DNA of 64,000 nt from JBGAMH01 sp044222045 (GTDB lineage Bacteria; Eisenbacteria; RBG-16-71-46): NCBI GenBank assembly GCA_044222045.1, contig JBGAOB010000001.1:53218-117217 (forward strand). The letters are read 5' to 3'. The position numbers were made by a program, and so were the translations under genes. A model generated the notes under the pieces. The model saw nothing but the letters and a program-made list of their open reading frames with translations, was not told where the DNA came from and did not search any database. Position 1 is the stretch's first letter. Each line of letters starts with the position of its first letter. Positions 51,501 through 59,626 of the stretch are shown piece by piece.

Positions 51501-52867
51501 TGGCCAGCGTGCCGCTCGCGGACGGCAACTACTCGTTGGTGATGATCTCGCGCGACGACCGCGCGGCCTACTCTCAGAACACGTCTCCCATGAGCAACGA
51601 GCTGTCGTTGATCATCCAGAGTTGCAGCGGCGAGGGCACAGGTGGTGATCCCGGCGACGAGCTCGTGGGGCCGCACGTGCGGACTGGAACCCATGCCGCG
51701 ACGGTCGCAACTGCATCTGCCACGGTGGAACGCACCGCCGGAGGCATCTCGTTGTTCTCGGGCGTGCCGGATGGCACCTGGGCTCAGGACGAACTGGCGT
51801 TGTCGCGAGAGCCCGCGCTCCTGGGCAACCAGCGCATGGTGCGCATCTACCGGGGCCCGAGCGGAAGCACGGACCTCGACGCGCTCTCGCTCGTAGCGCT
51901 GGATCACGATCCCAACGCGGCTGCCGAGCTGTTGCCGACGAGGGCGGTTGCAGGTGCGCTCGTGGCTCCACTTGAAATCCACGACGCGGGCGGGCGCGAC
52001 GTCACGGATCGCTTCATGGGTGACCCGGCGGCGTGCTATGTCGGCGACGTGGGCGACAGCCTCACGCTCAGCTTCCCGCCAGTGCCAGCGGGTGGGCCGC
52101 CAGCGGTGCTCACGCTCACCGGACGTGCCACGGCTCGGCCCGATGGAGAGCCGGGCGGGCTCCTGGTGCAGGTGCGCCGGGGTGATGCCTGGCATGTCGT
52201 TGCGCGGCATCATCCTCGAGCTCGGCTCGGAGCGAGCGCAGTGGACTCGGTGGATGGCGAAGAAGTTCGGCTCGTGTTCCTGAGCAATGTCGCGCTCACG
52301 CGCGCCGAGCGGCTGATCCCTGGCGAGCCCCCTGTGGAACACGCCCTCACGGCCGTTGGCGCAGCGCACTCGCGGCTGGGGCAAGTCACTCCCGGCGTCC
52401 TGACCACTGGTGCCGACAGCGTCGCGCTCGGCCCCGCCGATACGCTCTACGCGTACTTCACGCCCCCGGCCGATCCCGCGCCGGGCACGACGCGGAGCTG
52501 GTTCCTGCGGGTGCGCGGGCGTCAGAGCGGCGGCGATGGCGTGGAGAGCAGCCGCAGCCGGCCGACCAGCGAGCCCACCGCTGCGCCACCGACGCGCTTC
52601 GCCCTCCGGCAGAACGTCCCCAACCCGTTCCGTGGCGGCACGTCGATCGCCTTCGACCTGCCGGTGTCCGCGCGCGTGTCGCTCGAGGTGTTCGACACGC
52701 AGGGCCGCCGGGTGCGGCAACTCGGTGGCGCCTACGCCCCGGGCCGCCACAGCGTGGACTGGGATCTCCGTTCGGATCGCGGCGAGCGAGTCGCTCCCGG
52801 CGTGTACCTCTACCGGATGCGCGCCGGCTCTTTCCGCGCCGAGCGCAAGATGATCGTTCTGCCGTAA
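48506..52867 (+). CDS. Secreted copper-radical-oxidase-like (galactose/glyoxal oxidase family) protein with inserted kelch repeats and sorting domain
   Basis: 1453 residues counted from the GTG at 48506; the real start is probably at 48433 (see there). The residues that build the copper site of galactose and glyoxal oxidases are recognisable: C106 in 'NVDIFCGGASHLPDGRVLIT' and Y161 in 'SFRRWYPTNTMLGSGK' (the Cys-Tyr cofactor pair), Y768-H769 in 'VRGYHSTTLLLPDGRLFQGG', and H850 in 'AGAVTHGFDQDQRIVTL' within the early-set (DUF1929) domain. A kelch-like block of some 350 residues sits between the two halves ('RYGHSIVYDEKTDHIFLFGG', 'RAAHGAAVDPTADGLAIAGG'). A FN3-like part and a sorting domain ('NPFRGGTSIAFDLPVSARVS', 'VAPGVYLYRMRAGSFRAERK') end it. 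It probably oxidises an alcohol or aldehyde outside the cell, giving H2O2. Confidence 0.85.
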   Translation: MAALASCLCSPAHADLPAAKHAGKWTNLVTWPHIQVHATLQPSDQAHSSILWWRGDESLDVPLAGGLRDWNPPDDAALNGGSFVVSPTYFADHPIPDPLPNVDIFCGGASHLPDGRVLITGGNEFGEIGLKRAVVFDPSRLLIPNANPWVPQPDMSFRRWYPTNTMLGSGKTLVLSGSEYRQMVVFGGVNGSGQQDDGIQRFGVANGGTWDATITTTGTNRPTEHEGLAMMATRREGIYALAFGGRRTVSGPTVYSNDTYRLDRGGNTFGADYSFGWTRHGKVADPSAGLPTPRAFAGLVLIEKIGQPLYMIVVDGLGRAQPGDPEVVLSDVWRGEFRPASADWVWRRVTVTGGPGPRYGHSIVYDEKTDHIFLFGGSATIGGTPTDNGVWSISAASILGGNNPSATWNSCTVTGTPPTARTEHTLTRHRERYRDANNATEVFTRAILFGGRTNYSPSTLANNAAWQLWMLTSTSVEWRPLTSVGGPPPARAAHGAAVDPTADGLAIAGGVDATGAIDPSTWFADLKCDPCGQDVLNWEHLGDMPAGKRGFTGMLNRDFQQFARVPEVFDAGTNGVGSWAALGSSLKLQDWYPFMFQLPSSLGVNRVFAAGPDTNSWSLDLNANPPAWQAYPTGANSSGFVGGSAVMFRPGEVMKTGTRDTEKSSGDAVATTKSVNLNAGSPAWVPSVNDMRYARVNHNLTLLPSGEAIVTGGTRGVGNALNDRPVYQPEIWNPDYTDPAQPGKRGYWYGANFGESVQLDTTVAVRGYHSTTLLLPDGRLFQGGGNEHPADHKTVAQYSPPYLFQANGQPAVRAKILGVRGRVAYDDTVSVVTDVAVDHFVLMRAGAVTHGFDQDQRIVTLAPDGPPVATVPPRQRVRIPADPNTLPPGPYMLFAMKADGTPSIARWLFVGQPPFMRDMGDRERPSAVTLSVLSGCSGTAAVYWNAPADDSVFAVTGKAASYDLRYATSTSGIHNWAQFDTAAQISGLPAPDVPGMMQVASVPLADGNYSLVMISRDDRAAYSQNTSPMSNELSLIIQSCSGEGTGGDPGDELVGPHVRTGTHAATVATASATVERTAGGISLFSGVPDGTWAQDELALSREPALLGNQRMVRIYRGPSGSTDLDALSLVALDHDPNAAAELLPTRAVAGALVAPLEIHDAGGRDVTDRFMGDPAACYVGDVGDSLTLSFPPVPAGGPPAVLTLTGRATARPDGEPGGLLVQVRRGDAWHVVARHHPRARLGASAVDSVDGEEVRLVFLSNVALTRAERLIPGEPPVEHALTAVGAAHSRLGQVTPGVLTTGADSVALGPADTLYAYFTPPADPAPGTTRSWFLRVRGRQSGGDGVESSRSRPTSEPTAAPPTRFALRQNVPNPFRGGTSIAFDLPVSARVSLEVFDTQGRRVRQLGGAYAPGRHSVDWDLRSDRGERVAPGVYLYRMRAGSFRAERKMIVLP

Positions 52868-52892
52868 GCCCTGCTGCCCACTCCAAACTCAT

Positions 52893-52938
52893 CGGCGCCC
52901 GCGACGGAAGGTCGTCGCGGGCGCCGGTGTTTGCGATG
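52893..52938. terminator. Bidirectional terminator, copy B of the 46-bp direct repeat
   Basis: Same 14-bp stem and trailing ggtgtttgcgatg as at 46245-46290, one base different in the loop (gaaggt for gaagct). It lies between the oxidase gene (ends 52867) and the convergent response-regulator gene (ends 52946). Confidence 0.8.
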
Positions 52939-52945
52939 AGTCGCG

Positions 52946-54427
52946 TCAGTCGCCGTTCACGCCGACCGCGCCATCGAATGCGGCGCGCAGCTCCGCGTCC
53001 ACCATGCCGCCCGCCCACGCGAGTGCGGTGGTCCAGCTCTCGGGTTCGCTGCGGCCCGAGGCGCGCGCGATCACGAATCGGATGCCCACGCCCGCCAGGC
53101 CCACGGTGCGACACCAGCACGGCGCTTCCACGCCGTCGCACGACAGCGACTCGCTGCGTTCGAGCAGTTCCAGCACCGTGCGCGCGCGGCCGCTCGCGTC
53201 GCGCTTGGCGAGCGCGGCCAGCTCGGCGCGGCCGTCCTCGCTCCAGCCCCACGCCCCCGCGGCCAGCGCGTGGCCCAGCAGCAACCGCTCGCGCGCAGGC
53301 AGGCCGATGCGCGCGGCCACCTGCGTCAGCCGCAACGTCGCGAGCTCGGCGGCGGCGCGCTCGCGCCCGCCGCGCTCGGCGCGCGCCAGCACCACCGCCA
53401 GCGCGGCGTCGGCCTGCACGCGGAAGCGTCGCGCCGTCTCCAGCGCCACGCCCGCCTGCTCGCACAGACCGGCCAGCGCTTCCAGGTCACCACTGTCCCA
53501 GCCGCGGCCGTCGGGCCGCTCGTCGGCCAGCAGCATCGCTTCGAGCCCGTTCGCCGCCGGCAGCGGCGCCACCAGCGCGACACCCGCCGCGATCAGCGGC
53601 CCGCGCTCGGGCGCCAGCTCGGCGAAGCGTTCGAGCTCCGCGCGCGTCACCGGGCGGCCGAGGCCGGCCACGATCGCACCCAGCTCGCCGTCGGCGCGCA
53701 ACGGCAGCCCGGCCAGCTCGGGCCAGCGCGCGCCGGAGCCCGCGAGCGCGGTCAGCGCGCCGTCGGCCTCGGCCTGGCGCAGCACCACGCTGCCGGCGCC
53801 CAGCAGCCGGCGCGCGGACAGCAGCACGCCGCGCGACAGCTCGTGTTCGTCGAGTGAACGTCGCAAGCCGTGCGACACCTCGTTGCTCACGTGACGCAGG
53901 CGCTGTTCGCGCTTGAGCTCGGTGTGCGCCCGCCGCGCTTCGTCCTGCGCGTGCGTGAGCGCGACTTCGAGTTCGTGCTGGCGGCTGCGCGCGATGCGCG
54001 CGTCGTTGCTGCGCGCGAGCAGCCGCTTCATGCGCGCGATCAGCTCGCGCGGCGAGAACGGCTTGGCCAGGAAGTCGTCGGCGCCGCGCGACAGGCCTTC
54101 GAGCCGCGCGTCGGTGTCGGCGGTGGCCGACAGCAGCACGATGGGCACCTGCGGATCGTCGGGATCGTGGCGCAGGTACTCGCACACCTCGAGCCCGGTC
54201 TTCCGCGGCAACCGCACGTCGAGCACGATCAGGTCGGGGCGCTCGGCGGTGGCGCGGCGGATCGCCTCGTCGCCGTCCATCGCGGTGATCACGCGGTAGC
54301 GCTGCTGCGTGAGTGCGATCTGCAGCAGTTCGAGCACGCGGCGGTCGTCGTCCACCACCAGCACCAGCGGTGGCTGCGGCGCGCGCGACGCGGACTGCGT
54401 GTCGAAGCCGGAGAGCACCAGACTCAC
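52946..54427 (-). CDS. Response regulator with coiled coil and GAF-like output
   Basis: 493 residues from a GTG at 54427 with GAGGAGG 6 nt upstream, overlapping the previous stop (GTGA). Receiver domain: 'PLVLVVDDDRRVLELLQIAL', phosphoacceptor D70 in 'DLIVLDVRLPRKTGLEV', K122 in 'DDFLAKPFSPRELIARM'. A coiled-coil segment ('VALTHAQDEARRAHTELKRE') leads to a GAF-like region (about 200-350, 'GVALVAPLPAANGLEAMLLA') and a helical tail, with no DNA-binding, cyclase or phosphatase motif. It is the last gene of a three-gene operon with the CheW-receiver and MCP-like genes and is the likely end of that pathway. Confidence 0.88.
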   Translation of the reverse strand: MSLVLSGFDTQSASRAPQPPLVLVVDDDRRVLELLQIALTQQRYRVITAMDGDEAIRRATAERPDLIVLDVRLPRKTGLEVCEYLRHDPDDPQVPIVLLSATADTDARLEGLSRGADDFLAKPFSPRELIARMKRLLARSNDARIARSRQHELEVALTHAQDEARRAHTELKREQRLRHVSNEVSHGLRRSLDEHELSRGVLLSARRLLGAGSVVLRQAEADGALTALAGSGARWPELAGLPLRADGELGAIVAGLGRPVTRAELERFAELAPERGPLIAAGVALVAPLPAANGLEAMLLADERPDGRGWDSGDLEALAGLCEQAGVALETARRFRVQADAALAVVLARAERGGRERAAAELATLRLTQVAARIGLPARERLLLGHALAAGAWGWSEDGRAELAALAKRDASGRARTVLELLERSESLSCDGVEAPCWCRTVGLAGVGIRFVIARASGRSEPESWTTALAWAGGMVDAELRAAFDGAVGVNGD

Positions 54428-56751
54428 TTGCGGCCTCCTCGCGTCGGAAGGCCGAGCAGCGTGAACAGGCGGTCCACGGAACCGGCCTCGAAGGGCTTGC
54501 GCAGACTGTGGACCACGCCGGCCTCGCGGGCCAGCTTTTCGTCGTCGGCGTCGCGGGTGAGGGCGACCACGGCCACGCCGGTGGGCGCGGCGGCGGCGGC
54601 CTGCACGGCGGCGGCCAGGTGCGCGGGACCCGTGGCGTCCGGCAATTGCACGTCCACGCACACCAGGCCCCAGCCGCCGCGACCGAGTTCGCGCACCAGG
54701 TCGATGCCGAGTTCCACGCTCACCGTGCGGAAGCCGCGCTGCTCCAACAGGCGCTGCAGAAAGATGTTGGCCACCAGCGAATCCTCGGCGACCAGCGCCA
54801 GCCGCGAGGTGATCTCGAGCGGCTCGGCGGGCGCTTCGGGAACGGCGGGAGCCACCGCGACGGGCGCGGGCGGAGCCTCGCCCGGGGCGGGCGCTCCCGG
54901 GGCGGCGACGGCGGCCGGCGCCACGGGCGCTTCGGCGGTGGGCTCCGCGGGCGCTTCGATGGACGGGGCTTCGACGACCGGCGCTTCCACCTCGACCGGC
55001 GCGACGGCCGCCGGCGCTTCGCCCAGGTGCTCTTCGACCGCGGGCGTTTCCTCGAGATCGGCGAACGGCGGCTCGACCGGCTCGCTGTCCACGACGGGCT
55101 CCGCGTCGGCCGGCGCTCCGGCCACGGGCGCTTCGATCACGTCCGGCGTCGCCACCCGCTCGGCGGCGGGCGCCTCGCGCACGGGCGTCTCGGCGGCGGC
55201 GGCCTGCAGCGCTGCGATCCGCGTGAGTGCGCGCATGGAGCGCGACGGCCGCGCACTCGCGGTGTCGACCGGCGAGAGTGCTTCGGCCACGGGCGTCGTC
55301 GGCTCGACACACGCTTCGGGCGCTTCGGCCATGGGCGCAGCGATCGGCTCGGCGCGCAACTCGGGCATCACGACTTCGGGCGCCGACGCTTCGAGTGGTT
55401 CCACGTCCTCGGGGCGGAGCAGCGACAGCGTGGGGCGCGACTCGCTCGCCGGTTCCGCGGCGTGCTCCGTGCCCGTCGTGACGAGCCACTCCACCGGTGC
55501 GTCGTCCACGTCGTCGGCCCAGTCGGGCGCCGCCGGCAGCGGTTCGAGCGCGGGCTCGGCCAGCGGCTCCATCACGATCGGTTGCAGGATCGCCGACGGC
55601 GCTTCCGTCACGGGCGCGCTCGCATCGACGACGTGCTCGATCGCCGCATCATCGTTCGCGTGCGTTTCGTCGATCGTCTCGACCGGCGCTTCCTCGACCG
55701 GCGCCACATCCTCGATCGGCCACTCGGGTTCCACCACGGGCGTCGCGCGCAGCAGCCACGCGGGATCCGCCACCCAGAACAGCGCGCCGTCCTCGCCGTG
55801 CACCGCGCGCGAAAGGCCCGACACCGGGGGCGTCGCGTCCGGTTCCTCGGGGCTCGCGGCGAAGCGCCACACCACGCGGTCGGCGAACAGCCACGCGCGA
55901 CGCAGGCCGTGCGCGATCAGCGCCGCGGGCCGCTCACCCGCCGGCGCCGCGCCCCAGCGCAGCGGCGGCAGCACCTGCGCCTCTTCGGCGGCGCGCTCGG
56001 CCGACAGCATGCGCAGCTTGAGCACCGAGTGCCACGGCAGCGCCAGCCCCAGCCGGCCCTGCTCCACCAGCAGGAACGCCTGCCGCTGCAGCAGCCGCGG
56101 CACGACGATGCGCCAGCGGCGCGAGCCCGCGCGCTCGGGCGCGAGGTGCCCACCCACGGTGCCCAGCACGTCGCCCGTGCCTTCGAGGCCCTCGGCTTGC
56201 CATACGTTCAGTCGCAGCGCCACGAAGTCGTCGTGGATCTCCACGTCCACCGGCTGCTCGGTGTCGGCGCCCAGCCAGTCGAGCGACGCGCGAAGCGCCG
56301 CGGCCACGGGCGCGGAGGCCATCACCGTTTCCTCGGGCAGCCCGCGCAGCATCCAGCCCGGCAGCGCGTCGTCGAGCGCGATCGCGGCCACCGCGGGGCC
56401 GGCGGGTTCGCCCGGCGCCCAGTGCATGTCGCCGATCGAAGCGGCGAGCGCGTCGAGTTCGCCGTCGGCCTCCACGAACGGCATCACGTTCTCGTGCGTG
56501 CGCACCATCGCGAGCAGCCGCTCCACGCGCTCGAGCACGTGCGTGAGCGATTCGGGCCGATGCGCGCCCGTGCGCTGCTCCGCCATGGCGAGCACGCGCT
56601 CGAGGCCGCGCAGCTCCAGCAGCCGCGCCACCTCGGCGGCCGCGCTCATCGCCAGCGGCGGCGCGCCCGGCTCGAGTGCGTTCTCGAGCACGTCGGCGAG
56701 TCCGCGGGCGATCTCGCGCGTGGTGTGATCCATCGGTCCGGCGCCGTTCAT
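54424..56751 (-). CDS. CheA-like scaffold without kinase core: helical, CheW-like and receiver domains
   Basis: 775 residues from MNGAGPMDHTTREIARGLAD. Residues 1-110 are helical. About 110-310 include a CheW/CheA-P5-like beta domain ('RQAFLLVEQGRLGLALPWHS', 'VLKLRMLSAERAAEEAQ', 'RAWLFADRVVWRFAASPEEP'). A linker of about 320 residues is Ala, Pro and Glu rich ('EAPVVEAPSIEAPAEPTAEA'). The last 135 residues are a receiver ('LALVAEDSLVANIFLQRLLE', D700 in 'LVCVDVQLPDATGPA', 'HSLRKPFEAGSVDRLF'). No HATPase N, G1 or G2 box is present, so it cannot be a CheA kinase. It overlaps both neighbours by 4 nt. Confidence 0.82.
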   Translation of the reverse strand: MNGAGPMDHTTREIARGLADVLENALEPGAPPLAMSAAAEVARLLELRGLERVLAMAEQRTGAHRPESLTHVLERVERLLAMVRTHENVMPFVEADGELDALAASIGDMHWAPGEPAGPAVAAIALDDALPGWMLRGLPEETVMASAPVAAALRASLDWLGADTEQPVDVEIHDDFVALRLNVWQAEGLEGTGDVLGTVGGHLAPERAGSRRWRIVVPRLLQRQAFLLVEQGRLGLALPWHSVLKLRMLSAERAAEEAQVLPPLRWGAAPAGERPAALIAHGLRRAWLFADRVVWRFAASPEEPDATPPVSGLSRAVHGEDGALFWVADPAWLLRATPVVEPEWPIEDVAPVEEAPVETIDETHANDDAAIEHVVDASAPVTEAPSAILQPIVMEPLAEPALEPLPAAPDWADDVDDAPVEWLVTTGTEHAAEPASESRPTLSLLRPEDVEPLEASAPEVVMPELRAEPIAAPMAEAPEACVEPTTPVAEALSPVDTASARPSRSMRALTRIAALQAAAAETPVREAPAAERVATPDVIEAPVAGAPADAEPVVDSEPVEPPFADLEETPAVEEHLGEAPAAVAPVEVEAPVVEAPSIEAPAEPTAEAPVAPAAVAAPGAPAPGEAPPAPVAVAPAVPEAPAEPLEITSRLALVAEDSLVANIFLQRLLEQRGFRTVSVELGIDLVRELGRGGWGLVCVDVQLPDATGPAHLAAAVQAAAAAPTGVAVVALTRDADDEKLAREAGVVHSLRKPFEAGSVDRLFTLLGLPTRGGRK

Positions 56752-58271
56752 CGCGACTCCCCGGGGCTCTGGTCGGACGCCGGCGCGTTGCCGTCGTGCT
56801 CGTCGTCGGATGCGGCTTCGGTCGCGGCTTCGGCGTCGCCCGGCTCCAGCACGCGCAGGCCGGGAGCGGCTTCGCCCGCGGCCGCACGCGGCGCCTCGCC
56901 CACGGGCTCCAGGCGCGCGGCCAGCGCTTCGGCGTCGCGCGTCTCTTCTTCGAGTCGACGCGCCAGCCGTTCGGCGGCGCGCGACGCGCGCTCGCCCGCG
57001 GCGGACAGGCGCTCGCCCTTGCTGGCGGCGTCCTGCACCATCTCGCGCACGCGCTCGAGCAGCCGCTGCGCGTCGTCCCACGTGCGGCGCTCGGGCGCTC
57101 GGCGCTCGGGCGCGGCCGGAGCGGGGACGGCCACCTGCTCGAAACGCGCCAGCGCGCGCTCGCGCACGGTGCGCATGCGCTCGGCCGCGTGCGCCACTTC
57201 CTGCTCGATGTCGCGCGCGAGGTCGCTGGTGCGCTCGGTCGCTTCGCGCACGTCGGCCGCGAGCTGGCGCAGTTCGCCGGTCAGCGTGTCGCCTTCCACG
57301 CGCGTGCCGCCGACCACGGCGTGGATCGCGATCAGCGTGGCGCGATTGCCCAGGCGCTGCACGTGACTGGCGATGTCCTGCACGTGCATCAGGCTGCTCG
57401 AGATGGACTCCACGCTCTCGGTGGAGCCGGCGACCAGTTCCTCGAGCGCCGCGCGCGCGGCCTCGCGGAAGCGGTCGTCCATCGGGGCCGCCGCGGGCTC
57501 GGGCGCCGCGGGCGTCACCTGCACGAGCGCGTTCTGCAGTTCGAGCGACAGGCGCTGCAGCTCGCGCACGGTCGTGAGCAGCGCGGTCGCTTCCACGAAG
57601 CCGCGCTCGGCCTGCTCGGCCGACTCCTGTGCGTCGCCCAGCGTGACCACCAGCTCCGACGCGATCTGGCGCGCCACCTCACGGTGCTGCTCGGTGACCT
57701 GGCCGGTGCGGCCGATGCCCCTGTCGAGCACGGCCGCGAGCGCGGCGGGCTCGCCCACCTCGAACGACGGCGCCTGCCAGCGTTCGGTGGCCAGCCAGCG
57801 CTCGAGCGCGCCGCGCAGCGCCACCAACTGGTGGCGCGTGGTCTCCATGTCCTCGGCCGCGCGCGAGGTGCGGCGCACGTGCGCGAGAACGATCTGCGTG
57901 GATTCGGACAGTTGCGACAGCTCGCCCCAGCCGTGTGCCGCCGGCAGGCCGCGCAGGTCGGCGGTGCGCCCGGTGTGCAGGCCGCGCAGTACGCCGCGCA
58001 GGTGCGAGACGACGTGGTGGTCGAGCCACAACGCCGCCGCGAACGCGGCGAGTGCCGCCGCACCACCGACGGCCGCGAGCGCGGGCACCAGGAACGACGC
58101 GTCGCTCTCGCCGGGCACCCACAGCGCTCCGTACACCCACAGGCCGCCGAGCCCGCCCACGAGCGTGCCCGCGAAGCAGGCGGCCCACAGGCGAAGCCGG
58201 AGTCCCACCGTGGGCGCGGGAGCCCCGGTGAGCGGATCCTGGGTCGGAGGTGCTGAAGGGAGTGTGTGCAT
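56748..58271 (-). CDS. Divergent methyl-accepting-chemotaxis-like transducer
   Basis: 507 residues. Two membrane helices near the N-terminus ('LWAACFAGTLVGGLGGLWVY', 'PALAAVGGAAALAAFAAALW') enclose only a short loop, so there is no periplasmic sensor domain. A HAMP-like stretch ('HHVVSHLRGVLRGLHTGRTA') and long helices follow. The region 'LGNRATLIAIHAVVGGTRVE' to 'GELRQLAADVREATERTSDL' aligns with the MCP signalling tip (usual form QTNLLALNAAIEAARAGE then EVRKLAERT), but the conserved Glu and Arg contacts to CheA/CheW are altered. A Glu/Ala-rich tail ends it. It is the first gene of the operon and probably senses within the membrane or cytosol. Confidence 0.82.
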   Translation of the reverse strand: MHTLPSAPPTQDPLTGAPAPTVGLRLRLWAACFAGTLVGGLGGLWVYGALWVPGESDASFLVPALAAVGGAAALAAFAAALWLDHHVVSHLRGVLRGLHTGRTADLRGLPAAHGWGELSQLSESTQIVLAHVRRTSRAAEDMETTRHQLVALRGALERWLATERWQAPSFEVGEPAALAAVLDRGIGRTGQVTEQHREVARQIASELVVTLGDAQESAEQAERGFVEATALLTTVRELQRLSLELQNALVQVTPAAPEPAAAPMDDRFREAARAALEELVAGSTESVESISSSLMHVQDIASHVQRLGNRATLIAIHAVVGGTRVEGDTLTGELRQLAADVREATERTSDLARDIEQEVAHAAERMRTVRERALARFEQVAVPAPAAPERRAPERRTWDDAQRLLERVREMVQDAASKGERLSAAGERASRAAERLARRLEEETRDAEALAARLEPVGEAPRAAAGEAAPGLRVLEPGDAEAATEAASDDEHDGNAPASDQSPGESR

Positions 58272-58721
58272 GGGAGGTCAGAATGCACGGGAGGTTCGAG
58301 TCCCGTCCACCGGTGATCTCGCAAGCGACATGCCCCGGCGGGCCGCGGCTCCGCGCGCGGTGTCCGGCGCGGCGGTGAGCGATCGCGGCGAAGCGCGTGA
58401 AGAGGCGCATGCACTTCGCCCGCGCGTCGCCCGGCCCCGCAGGTGACCGCCGCGCAACCGACTCCGGCGTCGTGGTGGCTCACGGCCGTCGCCGCTCGCC
58501 TCGACCGCGTTGCGAATCGCCCGCCCGACCGCGACGGCCGAGGCGGTGGCGCCACAGCCCGACCGAAGTCCTCGATGGGCTCCGGGATGGGCGGGATCGC
58601 CCACGCGTTGCGCCGGGCGGCGCGAAGTGAGCACCACTGCGTGTGTTCACCCGAGTGCCCCGAACGCGCGCGCGCAAGGCGTTGGGCCGCTCGCTCGTCC
58701 GGCGGGACCTGCAGAATCGCG
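58272..58721. other. Divergent intergenic region
   Basis: About 450 bases upstream of both the MCP-like gene (minus) and the sigma-54 promoter (plus). No convincing gene. A stretch at 58287-58304 resembles a tRNA T-arm but does not fold as one. An enhancer for a sigma-54 activator could lie here; I see no obvious inverted repeat. Confidence 0.4.
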
Positions 58722-58737
58722 TGGCACGCCCGATGCA
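58722..58737 (+). promoter_or_regulatory. Sigma-54 (RpoN) promoter
   Basis: TGGCACGcccgATGCA matches the -24/-12 consensus TGGCACGNNNNTTGCA at every fixed base but one, with the required 10-nt spacing between GG (58723-58724) and GC (58735-58736). It implies a transcript start near 58748 and a leader of about 68 nt before the ATG at 58816. No RpoN activator gene is seen in the window. Confidence 0.65.
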
Positions 58738-58815
58738 GTTCATGGGACCCAGCACCCCGTCCCGTGCGCCGGCCCCCGCCGGCGAAGGCATCCGTCACCG
58801 ACCCGGAAGACGCTC

Positions 58816-59580
58816 ATGAACCCGCGGCACTACGTCGACCTCAAGGACACGAGTCGCGACCTGCAGCCGACGTACTACTTCATGATCAACTGTCTCCTGT
58901 ACAGCCGCATGGAGACGGGGCTGGTGTCGAACGCCGACTACTACGACGAGGACGTGAACGTCTACCTGGCGCACCTGCTGCACTCGTTCATCAACCCCGA
59001 GTACGTCGAGCAGTCGCGCAAATTCCTGTCGAAGTACGACAGCGACGTCTTCCGCCGCCTGCAGAACTCCACCGACGCGCGGCTCAAGTACCAGATCTAC
59101 AAGACCAACGCCGACTTCCTGCTGGTGTCGATCGGCATCTTCGACAACCCGGTGCTGGCGAGCGGCTCGCGGGCGCGCATCCAGCCCAGCGAAGAGGCCT
59201 ACATCGGCCGCGGCAAGACCTACTACCACTTCGCGTACACGTACTCGCAGCAGATGCACCGCAAGAACGCGGGCGTCGGCGACGTGCTGGAGAAGCTGTC
59301 GTCCGGCTTCGAGAAGTACCTGCGCATCCTGTCGCACATGCGCGGCGAGTACCTGGACCTGATGAAGCGCTTCTCGCACGGCGAGGTCTACCACCTCGAG
59401 CGCACGATCGACGAGCACTCGCAGCAGGAGCTGCTGCGCGTGAAGCAGGACGAGCTGCTCGAGCTCTACTCCACGTGGCGCGACCAGCCTTCGCGCGAAG
59501 CCGAGGAGAACCTCGAACGCGTGGTCGGCGAGATCCGCCAGATCAACCCCGAGTTCCGTTTCGAGCTGCCGCGGAAGTGA
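58816..59580 (+). CDS. Soluble protein of unknown function
   Basis: 254 residues from MNPRHYVDLKDTSRDLQPTY. No signal peptide or membrane helix. It is largely helical and unusually rich in Tyr ('ADYYDEDVNVYLAHLLHSFI', 'YIGRGKTYYHFAYTYSQQMH', 'MRGEYLDLMKRFSHGEVYHL'). The composition is less Ala/Arg-rich than its neighbours and looks like a conserved, structured protein. I do not recognise the family. It has its own sigma-54 promoter match and terminator, so it is a single-gene unit. Control by RpoN suggests a role in motility, surface structures, stress or nitrogen metabolism (inference). Confidence 0.8.
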   Translation: MNPRHYVDLKDTSRDLQPTYYFMINCLLYSRMETGLVSNADYYDEDVNVYLAHLLHSFINPEYVEQSRKFLSKYDSDVFRRLQNSTDARLKYQIYKTNADFLLVSIGIFDNPVLASGSRARIQPSEEAYIGRGKTYYHFAYTYSQQMHRKNAGVGDVLEKLSSGFEKYLRILSHMRGEYLDLMKRFSHGEVYHLERTIDEHSQQELLRVKQDELLELYSTWRDQPSREAEENLERVVGEIRQINPEFRFELPRK

Positions 59581-59626
59581 CCGCGGCCCAGGCGAGCCCG
59601 GGCGATCGTCCAGTCGCGGGGCTTCG

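Noticed and set aside
54424..56751. CheA histidine kinase
   Set aside because: No HATPase N, G1, F or G2 box can be found; only helical, CheW-like and receiver parts are visible.
58287..58304. tRNA-like T-arm (cggga-ggttcgag-tcccg) at the start of the MCP-like gene
   Set aside because: The stem register is wrong for a 7-nt T-loop, no matching acceptor strand or D-arm is found within 80 bases, and no CCA-proximal pairing exists; probably chance.
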